A stretch of DNA of 20,873 bases. Origin: IDS-8 sp964491485 (GTDB lineage: Bacteria > Pseudomonadota > Gammaproteobacteria > Steroidobacterales > Woeseiaceae). Of the stretch, positions 14,344 to 20,873 are shown piece after piece. Each line of letters opens with the position of its first letter. The stretch's first letter is position 1. The translations under genes were made by a program, and so were the position numbers. The DNA is taken from assembly GCA_964491485.1 (NCBI GenBank), contig CAZBGV010000053.1, forward strand, positions 1-20,873, given 5' to 3'. Below the pieces are notes generated by a model. It was not told the DNA's origin and searched no databases. It saw nothing but the letters and a program-made list of their open reading frames with translations.

Positions 14344-17300
14344 CGAGGAAATACTGGCGGCCGATGATGTCGCCGTAATGGTAGGTCGGGTACGACGGTT
14401 CCTCGTTCGTGAGGTTGTCGATTCCCGCCCGGAGCGTGAGTGCTTCGTTCCAGCGGTACTGCGCGGACAGGTTGTGCGTCACGTTCGAGGACACGAACGG
14501 GTTCGGGTCGTTCTCGATCGTGGCGTCCGGAATACGCAGCACGTCGGAAAGGTACAACACCTGGTAACTCACCCGGAACGGCTCCCTGATGTAGCGCGCG
14601 TCGAAGCGCGTCACCCAGTCCGGCTGCTCGGTCGTGTTGTCGGTGCGAGTGAACACCTCGCCGGTCACCGAAGTCGTGAGCTCGGAGGTATGGGTGGCCT
14701 CGAGGCCGAGCTCGATCTCTCCCGCCATGTTGTCGAACAATGAGTCGAGATCGAAGGCGTAGTTGAGATAGTAGACCTCTCCCCGGTACTTGACGACGCC
14801 CGCGTTGAACGTCGTCGTCGTGCCGGTGATGATGGAGCCGCCGGGCAGGCTGGCGGCGGCGTCCGGCTGGTCGAGGCGGGTGAAGGCCTCGCAGACGCCC
14901 TCGGGCGGGGTCACGTTGTCGAAGCAGGCGAACGCGAAGTCCGCCGTCTCGAACGGCGACAGCCCGTCCTCGAGATCCACCTCGATGCGGTCGACGACCA
15001 CCGTGAGCCCCTCGATGAACGCGGGCTCCCAGACGATGCCCCAGGTCAGCGTGTCCGAAATCTCGTTGCGGAGATCCGGGTTGCCGCCGGTGGTGACCAG
15101 CGCCTGCTGGAAATTCTCGGCCGGGTCCTGGAAGGTCGCGAGCCGCTCTTCCGCGGACGCGCCCGCGTTGCTGCCGTCCGGCAGCACGCCGTAGCCCGGG
15201 TTCGCCTCGAACAGCGCGAGGCAGTTCGCGAACCGGACTTGCGGATTCGGCCCGCTCGTGATGCGGTCGGCGTCGCAGGGATCGCGGGCGATAGCGTCCA
15301 GCGAGGTCACCTGCGGCGCGACGAGCTGCTCCAGCGTGGGCGCGCGGAAATTCCTGCTGCGCGATGCGCGCAGCGTGATGCCTTCCGTGACGTTCCACTC
15401 GAGACCGGCGCTCCACAGGCTTTCGGTGCCCGCGAGCGAGTTGTCCACATAGCGCCACGCGCCGGAAAGCTCGAGCGCGCGGACCAGCGGCAGGGCCACG
15501 TCGTTGCCCAGCAACGGCACCCGCACCTCCGCGGACAGCTCGTCGGTGTCGTAGCGCCCGGACTGCGGTACCACCTCCGTGCCGGTGCCGATCAGGCCCA
15601 TGCGGTTCGCCGCCAGCGGCTCGAACTCGGCGCGCTCGTCGCGGTGCTCCCAGGCGGTGACGAAGCTCACCGGCCCGGCCGGCACGTCGAACAGGTCGCC
15701 GCCGAAGGTCGCCAGCAGGTCCACCTGGCGGTTGTCGTAGTCCGATCCGGAGATGACGTTCACGTACTCGCGCGCCGCCTCGCTGATGTTGCCGCGGCCG
15801 AACGGGTTGATGGGCGCGCAGCCCGCGGCGTCGTTCGACGGATCGGCATCGGCGTTCACCGCGCACACGATGTTGCCGTCGGCGTCCAGGGCCGCATTGA
15901 TGGCGTCGTTGTAGCGCGCATTCCAGATGTCCCAGCCGCGCACGGCGCCGTCGACCCGGCCGTAGCTGCCGGAGAGCGACCAGTAGTAGTCGCGGCCGCC
16001 GAGCTCGAGGTCGCCTTCGAGAGCGACGAGCGCGCGCCAGGTTTGTGCCTCGGTCGTCTGGCGCCCGTCGATCAGGAGATCGTCGAAGGATTTGGAGAGG
16101 AACAGCGGCGCGCCGAATGCGAACGAGGGGCTCGCCGCGCTGAGCGCCGCGATCGCCTCGTCCGACAGGAACGGGTTGTCGACGGTGAACACGATCGGAC
16201 CGGCATTCGATGCGGCCGGGTTGAGGATCGTGCGCGCCTGGATCTGCGGCGACTCCGTGCCTTCCGTGTCGGCGTAGAGCAGCTCGGCGGATACCTTCAG
16301 GCTGTCGGTCAGGTCGTAGTGGCCGATCAGGTTGACGGCCGTGCGCTCCACGCCGCTGCGCAGGCTCGACAGGTCGGCGAACCGGAAGCCTTCGCCGCCC
16401 GCGGCGAACGGAATGCCGTGGCGCTCGCCCGGATCGTACGGGGCGATGCCGCCGGAAGGCGTGAACTGCAGCGGCTGCCCGCTCGGGTTGCGGGCGAAAC
16501 AGATGTCGAAACCGCAGGGCGGCAGTGGCACCGGCGCGGGAATCGTGAAGATGACGCCGTCGTTGTTGAATTCCCAGAAACGCGCGTCGAGCACCTCGCG
16601 CACGGACGGGATGCCGTCGTTCGGTCCGGTGTCTTCCGCGTTGCTCGCCGTGATGCGCGAGAGATCGCCGCGCGGGCGATCGGCGAACGCGAGCGGCTCC
16701 GTCTGCGACCATTCGACGTTCAGCGCGATGTTGCCGCGGCCGTTGCCGAAATTTTTGCCGCCCGTGGCGCGCAGGCTGTAGACGGGATAATCCCCGTACG
16801 ACGATTCGCCCGCCTGGGCGTCGAGCTCGAGCCCCTCGAAATCGTCCCTCAGGATGTAGTTGACGACGCCTGCGATCGCATCCGAGCCGTAGACCACGGC
16901 GCCGCCGGCCTGCACGATTTCGACGCGCTCGATGAGGCCGAGCGGAATCACGTTCGCGTCCACCTGCGAATCGCCGAGACCGTTGGACGAGGTAACGAAG
17001 CGCCGGCCGTTCACGAGCGTCAGCGTCCGCCCCGGTCCGAGGCCGAACAGGTTCGGGAACTGCTGGCCCGGGCCGCTCGCCGAGCCGTCGCCCGGCGACA
17101 GGTTGAGCGCGGGCACGTTGGACGTGACCTGGTTGAGCGCGCTCGCCGCGCTGACGTAACCGCGGTCGGTCAGCGTTTGGTCGTCGATCGTCACGACCGG
17201 CGCCGCCGTCTCGGTCTCCGCGCGGCGTATGCGGGAACCGGTGACCACGATCGATTCGACCTCGTCGTCCGGCCCGGCGAGATCCGCGCTGTCGACCTGC

Positions 17301-17386
17301 GCGGGCGCGGTTGACGGCAGCGCAAGCCAGCCGAGCATGGCGGCCGCTACCGCCGTAAGCTGCTGACGCGATGTTCGAGACGGCAT
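14324..17386 (-). CDS. TonB-dependent outer-membrane receptor
   Basis: A 1020-residue receptor, long but usual for this type. A signal peptide (1-30, ending APAQ) is followed by the TonB-box-like ESIVVTGSRI (44-53), a plug domain (about 60-180) with GRTLTLVNGRRFV and IERVEIVQAGGAVVYGSDAIAG (split in two here), and a large beta-barrel ending in TYRF, the aromatic C-terminus used for outer-membrane assembly. Paired cysteines occur in predicted surface loops (PPCGFDICF; VCAVNADADPSNDAAGC). It would import a substrate with energy from TonB-ExbBD, which are not in the window. The ATG at 17386 has GGGGGA 6 nt upstream. It leads an operon with two exported metallopeptidases, so peptides or peptide-linked compounds are the likely cargo; this type is also seen with sugar polymers, and the substrate is not proven. 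Confidence 0.93.
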   Translation of the reverse strand: MPSRTSRQQLTAVAAAMLGWLALPSTAPAQVDSADLAGPDDEVESIVVTGSRIRRAETETAAPVVTIDDQTLTDRGYVSAASALNQVTSNVPALNLSPGDGSASGPGQQFPNLFGLGPGRTLTLVNGRRFVTSSNGLGDSQVDANVIPLGLIERVEIVQAGGAVVYGSDAIAGVVNYILRDDFEGLELDAQAGESSYGDYPVYSLRATGGKNFGNGRGNIALNVEWSQTEPLAFADRPRGDLSRITASNAEDTGPNDGIPSVREVLDARFWEFNNDGVIFTIPAPVPLPPCGFDICFARNPSGQPLQFTPSGGIAPYDPGERHGIPFAAGGEGFRFADLSSLRSGVERTAVNLIGHYDLTDSLKVSAELLYADTEGTESPQIQARTILNPAASNAGPIVFTVDNPFLSDEAIAALSAASPSFAFGAPLFLSKSFDDLLIDGRQTTEAQTWRALVALEGDLELGGRDYYWSLSGSYGRVDGAVRGWDIWNARYNDAINAALDADGNIVCAVNADADPSNDAAGCAPINPFGRGNISEAAREYVNVISGSDYDNRQVDLLATFGGDLFDVPAGPVSFVTAWEHRDERAEFEPLAANRMGLIGTGTEVVPQSGRYDTDELSAEVRVPLLGNDVALPLVRALELSGAWRYVDNSLAGTESLWSAGLEWNVTEGITLRASRSRNFRAPTLEQLVAPQVTSLDAIARDPCDADRITSGPNPQVRFANCLALFEANPGYGVLPDGSNAGASAEERLATFQDPAENFQQALVTTGGNPDLRNEISDTLTWGIVWEPAFIEGLTVVVDRIEVDLEDGLSPFETADFAFACFDNVTPPEGVCEAFTRLDQPDAAASLPGGSIITGTTTTFNAGVVKYRGEVYYLNYAFDLDSLFDNMAGEIELGLEATHTSELTTSVTGEVFTRTDNTTEQPDWVTRFDARYIREPFRVSYQVLYLSDVLRIPDATIENDPNPFVSSNVTHNLSAQYRWNEALTLRAGIDNLTNEEPSYPTYHYGDIIGRQYFLGATYRF

Positions 17387-17407
17387 GACTTTCCCCCTGC
17401 GGACCGT

Positions 17408-17432
17408 GCATGCCGGCGTGCGCCGGCGATGC
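17408..17432. other. Hairpin in the leader of the receptor gene
   Basis: GCATGCCGGC, loop GTGC, GCCGGC-G-ATGC forms a stem of about 10 bp with one bulge, 22-46 bp upstream of the receptor start codon. It could lie in the mRNA leader and influence expression or stability. It is not a REP-type palindrome. The rest of the stretch to 17621 shows only a weak TAAGAT -10 candidate on the minus strand and no gene. Confidence 0.35.
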
Positions 17433-17621
17433 CAGTCCCGATAAGACTCCGCAATGCAGAATCATCTTACGCGCGGGCCGGGATTTTTCTTTTCGATCGG
17501 CGGCAGGCGCCGCCCGCCCGGCGAAAGTTCTATTCCGTCGCGCCGCCGCTCGCGACATAAATGTCCCGCGCGGAAGGGCGGTTCACCATGCGCAATCCGG
17601 TCGCGAAAAATGCGCCCGCGA

Positions 17622-18863
17622 TCAGGTCTCGAGCGCGGCGAGCAGCCTTTCTACGTCGTCCATGTCGTTGAACACCGAGACGCTGGCGCGAAAGCGGTTG
17701 CGGCCCAGCGAGATCGCGACACCCGCGGCATCGAGCCGCGGCGCGAGCCGGCGCGCGTCCTCGAGCCAGCAGGCGACCATGGGCGCGCGGCTCTCCGGCG
17801 GTGTCGCGAGGCGGTAGCCGAGGCGCGGCAGCTCGCTCTTGAGACGCCCGGTGAGGCGCCGGGCGTGCGCGTTGATGGCCTCGACGCCGAGATCGAGCAG
17901 GTAGCCGAGCGAATGGTCGAGCAGCGCGACCCCGGTATGCGAATACGTGCCGGTCGCGAACCAGCCGCGCGCGTCGTCGCGGTAGGTGTAATCGACGATG
18001 CTCTCGCCCGGCGGATCGAACGGGTACACGTGCGTGCCGAACGTGGCGATGCCGTAGTAGCCGTGGCGCACGCGCCGCAGCTCGGGCAGACGGTTCCCGC
18101 GCGCGTACAGGAAGCCCAGCCCGAAATCGCCCATCAGCCACTTGTAACTCGCGCAGGCGGCGAAATCGACGCCGCTCGCCTTGACGTCCAGCGGAATGCA
18201 ACCCGCCGCGTGAATGATGTCGGCGTACACGCGCGCGCCGTGCGCGTGCGCGATCTCGCACACCGCGGGCAGGTCGTGCTCGAACCCGTTGACGGTGGAG
18301 ACGGAAGACAGCGCGACCAGCCGCGTGCCGCGCCGCACTGCACGCTCGATGTCGTCCAACGCGATGCGGCCGTCGGACGGCTGCAGCCAGGTGACCTCGA
18401 CGCCCGCTCGCTCGAGGTCGCGATAGAGCGGGAACGAGCCGAAGAAATGCAGCGTGTCGGTAACGACGTGGGCGCCTTTCTCCGGCAGCCCGAGCGCCTG
18501 CACGACGAGGTGCTCGCCCGCGGTCGTGCTCTGCACGAAAGCGATCTCGGACGCGTCCGCGTTGATGAGGCGAGCGAAGCGCTCGAGCACGCGCTCCTCG
18601 CCGAGACGGTAGTCCGTGGCGCCGGCGGCGAGCATGCGATCGGCGAGATAGCGCTCGAGCTCCGCTTTCGCGCCGAGGCTGATCGGGTGATAGCTGCCGG
18701 AATCGAGCCAGGTGACGTCCATGGGCCCGAACGAAGCCTTGTCGGGCAGCGAGCGCGGCCCCGGGACCGGCGCCGCGACTGTCGCCTCCGCTCCGCGCGC
18801 GCCGCGCGCCGCGAGCGGCAACGCGCCCGCCGCGAGCAACCATTCCCTGCGCGTCATGGCCAT
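17622..18863 (-). CDS. Tat-exported class V aminotransferase-like PLP enzyme
   Basis: A 413-residue fold-type I PLP protein of the class V aminotransferase group (relatives include isopenicillin N epimerase, cysteine desulfurases and the exported PvdN). The Schiff-base lysine is Lys241 in CASYKWLMGDFGLGFLY, and the cofactor-binding Asp215/His218 lie in VYADIIHAAG. The N-terminus MAMTRREWLLAAGALPLAARGARGAE has a twin-arginine motif (TRREWLL), a hydrophobic stretch and a small-residue cleavage site, so a folded, PLP-loaded enzyme would be exported to the periplasm. The start at 18863 is taken because the signal begins there, with GGAG 9 nt upstream; 18857 is an alternative, and the open frame to 18950 adds unconvincing residues. 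It lies downstream of no obvious partner and is divergent from an S10 carboxypeptidase. Substrate unknown; an amino acid or peptide N-terminus is a reasonable guess. Confidence 0.88.
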   Translation of the reverse strand: MAMTRREWLLAAGALPLAARGARGAEATVAAPVPGPRSLPDKASFGPMDVTWLDSGSYHPISLGAKAELERYLADRMLAAGATDYRLGEERVLERFARLINADASEIAFVQSTTAGEHLVVQALGLPEKGAHVVTDTLHFFGSFPLYRDLERAGVEVTWLQPSDGRIALDDIERAVRRGTRLVALSSVSTVNGFEHDLPAVCEIAHAHGARVYADIIHAAGCIPLDVKASGVDFAACASYKWLMGDFGLGFLYARGNRLPELRRVRHGYYGIATFGTHVYPFDPPGESIVDYTYRDDARGWFATGTYSHTGVALLDHSLGYLLDLGVEAINAHARRLTGRLKSELPRLGYRLATPPESRAPMVACWLEDARRLAPRLDAAGVAISLGRNRFRASVSVFNDMDDVERLLAALET

Positions 18864-19042
18864 GGGCCTGGGCTCCGTCGGCTGTGTCAGCGGTGAAGCA
18901 TAGGCGCCGCGCGCGCCCAAAACGAATCGCGTTTCGCGTGGGCGTTGCATTATCGTTTCCGGGAGCGGGCAAGTGCGCCCGTGATCCGGTGAGATCGTGC
19001 CGCGGCACGGTTGCTAACATGCGCTCGAATCGCGGGGAACCG

Positions 19043-20518
19043 ATGAGCTGGATACTGCGTTTTCCTGGCTCGCTGCTGCTGGTCGGCGTGTGGGCGCCGG
19101 CCGCAGCAGCCGGGCCGCCCTGCAGCGCGACGGACGGCGTGCTCGCGCCCGCATCGGCGCAGCACACGGTGACGATCGACGGGGAGCGCATCCCGTATCT
19201 CGCCAGCTTCGAGCAGCACGTGCTCTGCGACGGCGAAGGCCAGCCTCAGGCGACGGTCTCTGCGATCGCCTACCAGCGGGCCGACGTGGCGGAACGCGGG
19301 TCGCGCGCGGTCGTGTTCTTCTTCAACGGCGGCCCGGGCGCGTCGTCGTCGCCGCTGCACTTCGACGCCGTCGGCCCGCGCCTGCGCGGCGAGCGCGACG
19401 CGCAAGGGCGCCGCAGCATGACGGAAAACCCGTCCTCCGTGCTGGACGCGGCGGACCTCGTGTACCTCGACCCGGTCGGCACGGGCTTCAGCCGGCCGCT
19501 GCCGGGCGGCGACGGCACGCCGTACTGGAGCAACGCCGGCGACGCCGCGGCGATGCTGGCGACGATCCGCGCCTGGCTCGCAGGTCACGAGCGCGCGAGC
19601 TCGCCGGTCGTCATCGTCGGCCAGAGCTACGGCGGCTATCGCCTCGCGCGCATGATGGAGCACGCGGGCGACCTGAACCTCGCGGCGCTGGTGCTCGTCT
19701 CTCCGGCTCTCGAGAATCCCGGCGGTGCCTCGGACCTCGACCACGTCTTCGACCTGCCGACGATGGCCGCCGCCGCGTGGTACCACGGACGGGCCGGGCG
19801 CGAAAGCGGCGCGACCGTCGCCGGCTGGTTCGACGCCGCCGCGGAATTCGCCCGCACGGACTACCTGGTCGCGCTGTTCCAGGGCGCGGCCCTGCCGGAT
19901 GACGCCCGCGAGCGCATTGCGGAGCGCGTCTCGGGCTTCATCGGCCTGCCGCCGGAATTCGTGCTCGAGCACGACCTGCGCGTCGACTCCGAGACGTATC
20001 TCAACACGCTGCTCGCGCAACAGGGGCGCCTGGTCGGCCGCCTCGACACGCGCGTCACCGGACCGTTCCCGGAAAATCCGCCGCCGGACCGGCCGGCGGC
20101 CGCCAACGACCCCGCGCTTGGGCTCGGCGCGACCAACGTGATCGCGGCGCCCGACATCGCCGACTACCTGGAGGACGAGCTCGGCGTGACCACGGATCGC
20201 GAATACGTCTCGCTGACGCTGGACGTGAACTTCCGCTGGGATCGCAGCGACCCGCAGAGCCGCCCAGGCGCGCCGGGCCCGGCCCGGCACATCGCCGCCA
20301 TCATGCGCGACAAGCCCGCGCTCGAGCTCGTGCTGGTGACCGGGATCTACGACCTCGCCGTGCCGACGCTCGCGCCGCTCTATTCCCTCCGCCACGCGGG
20401 CATCCCGCTCGAGCGCCTCACCGTGGCGCGCTTCCCCGCCGGGCACTCGCCCTACGAAGGCCCGGAAGGCCGCGCCCGCTTCTCGCGCCTGCTCCGCGAC
20501 CTGCTCGCCACCCCCTGA
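19043..20518 (+). CDS. Exported S10 family serine carboxypeptidase
   Basis: A 491-residue serine carboxypeptidase-like protein (alpha/beta hydrolase, family S10). The oxyanion segment is FFFNGGPGASSSPLHFDAVGP (split around 92-112), the nucleophile Ser195 lies in VGQSYGGYR, and Asp437 (GIYDLAVPTL) and His468 (PAGHSPYEG) complete the triad; YLDPVGTGFS (141-150) is also typical. Residues 1-24 are a signal peptide (hydrophobic SLLLVGVWAPAAAAG), so it acts in the periplasm or outside, removing C-terminal residues from peptides at acid to neutral pH. The start at 19043 is chosen because the signal begins there and GGGGA lies a few bases upstream; the longer open frame to 18884 covers the intergenic region. 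It is divergent from the PLP enzyme, with 179 bp between, and is followed by the REP array. Confidence 0.9.
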   Translation: MSWILRFPGSLLLVGVWAPAAAAGPPCSATDGVLAPASAQHTVTIDGERIPYLASFEQHVLCDGEGQPQATVSAIAYQRADVAERGSRAVVFFFNGGPGASSSPLHFDAVGPRLRGERDAQGRRSMTENPSSVLDAADLVYLDPVGTGFSRPLPGGDGTPYWSNAGDAAAMLATIRAWLAGHERASSPVVIVGQSYGGYRLARMMEHAGDLNLAALVLVSPALENPGGASDLDHVFDLPTMAAAAWYHGRAGRESGATVAGWFDAAAEFARTDYLVALFQGAALPDDARERIAERVSGFIGLPPEFVLEHDLRVDSETYLNTLLAQQGRLVGRLDTRVTGPFPENPPPDRPAAANDPALGLGATNVIAAPDIADYLEDELGVTTDREYVSLTLDVNFRWDRSDPQSRPGAPGPARHIAAIMRDKPALELVLVTGIYDLAVPTLAPLYSLRHAGIPLERLTVARFPAGHSPYEGPEGRARFSRLLRDLLATP

Positions 20519-20560
20519 CCCTCCACCACCCGCTGCACGTTTGCGGCCGGTGACCCGCCC

Positions 20561-20834
20561 CGCAGGAGCCCGCCATGCGGGCGACCAAACGCACCCGAAT
20601 GACCAAACGAAGGCACCCGTAGGAGCCCGCCACGCGGGCGACCGGATCGTGGCACGCCCTCTTTGCCTTCGTTCGTGGTACGTGCCTGCGTTCGGTCGCC
20701 CGCATGGCGGGCTCCTACGGGTGCCATTGTTTGGCTGGCCCGCTGCGTTCGGTCGCCCGCGTGGCGGGCTCCTACGGGTGCCATTGTTCGGCTGGCCCGC
20801 TGCGTTCGGTCGCCCGCGTGGCGGGCTTGTATGG
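20561..20834. repeat. REP array of 57-bp units, two forward and three reverse copies
   Basis: Five GTAG-type palindromes, the same as at 644-721. Two are on the plus strand (20561-20586, 20618-20643) and three on the minus strand (20694-20720, 20751-20777, 20808-20834). Neighbours of one orientation start exactly 57 bp apart. The minus-strand units 20694-20750 and 20751-20807 differ at only 2 of 57 positions. The spacer of the plus-strand pair is recognisably the reverse complement of the others (shared CCAAAC and GGCACC). The last copy is degenerate (GGGCTTGTATGG). Loops vary between CAT and CAC/GTG. It occupies most of the gene-free 20519-20873 stretch after the carboxypeptidase; the last 39 bases show nothing recognisable. 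Confidence 0.92.
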
Positions 20835-20873
20835 TTCTCGGTGCCGGATATCAGGAAGATAGAAGGCGCCGGG

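Noticed and set aside
15239..17314. A 691-codon antisense frame across the receptor
   Set aside because: No motif, no signal, composition typical of reverse-strand reading of GC-rich genes.
14112..17558. A 1148-codon open frame on the minus strand in another frame of the receptor gene
   Set aside because: The translation is Arg/Ala/Gly-rich with no domain; the receptor frame over the same bases has all family motifs. It is a product of high GC.
20452..20784. A 110-codon minus-strand frame with a 19-residue repeat
   Set aside because: It is simply the translation of the 57-bp REP units and the end of the carboxypeptidase gene; no ribosome binding site or domain.

Overview
The window is very GC-rich DNA with closely packed genes, frequent GTG starts and AGGAG-type ribosome binding sites. 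A chromosomal-type ParB, a large TonB-dependent receptor, Tat and Sec exported enzymes, and GTAG-type REP palindromes like the SMAG elements of Stenotrophomonas point to a gammaproteobacterium near the Xanthomonadales or Steroidobacterales. That placement is inference; no rRNA or tRNA gene was found.

Left part (1-9303): an L-arabinose utilisation locus. A leftward operon runs alpha-ketoglutarate semialdehyde dehydrogenase (4243-2669), FAH-family 2-keto-3-deoxy-L-arabonate dehydratase candidate (2669-1683), L-arabinose 1-dehydrogenase (1672-746) and an exported GH51 alpha-L-arabinofuranosidase (734 to the window edge). Divergent from it is a sodium/solute symporter (4517-6202). Beyond that lie a FadR-type GntR regulator (7081-6335, leftward) and, divergent from it, an exported GH127 beta-L-arabinofuranosidase (7387-9303). 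Two glycosidases would release alpha- and beta-linked L-arabinofuranose, the symporter would import the sugar, and the enzymes would oxidise it without phosphorylation to alpha-ketoglutarate. The lactonase and arabonate dehydratase of this route are not in the window. A shared ATTGTACGACAT-like site occurs in both divergent intergenic regions and is the probable operator of the GntR protein.

Middle (9297-10930): a ParB without a neighbouring ParA, its end overlapping the GH127 gene by 7 bp, then a small secreted protein of unknown function behind a good sigma70-like promoter.

Right part (10962-20518): a leftward operon of TonB-dependent receptor (17386-14324) and two paralogous exported M61-like metallopeptidases, one with a PDZ domain and one without. 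It is followed by a leftward Tat-exported class V PLP-dependent enzyme (18863-17622) and a divergent exported S10 serine carboxypeptidase (19043-20518). Together they look like an envelope peptide or peptide-derived substrate processing and uptake set.

The most unusual feature is the REP-like palindromes. One pair lies inside the signal-peptide coding region of the GH51 gene, and a second inside the N-terminal coding region of the PDZ metallopeptidase, where the tandem paralogue lacks it. A third pair lies between the symporter and gntR, and a 57-bp-period array with two copies in one orientation and three in the other closes the window. No REP-associated (RAYT) transposase is present. No clearly new multi-gene system was identified.
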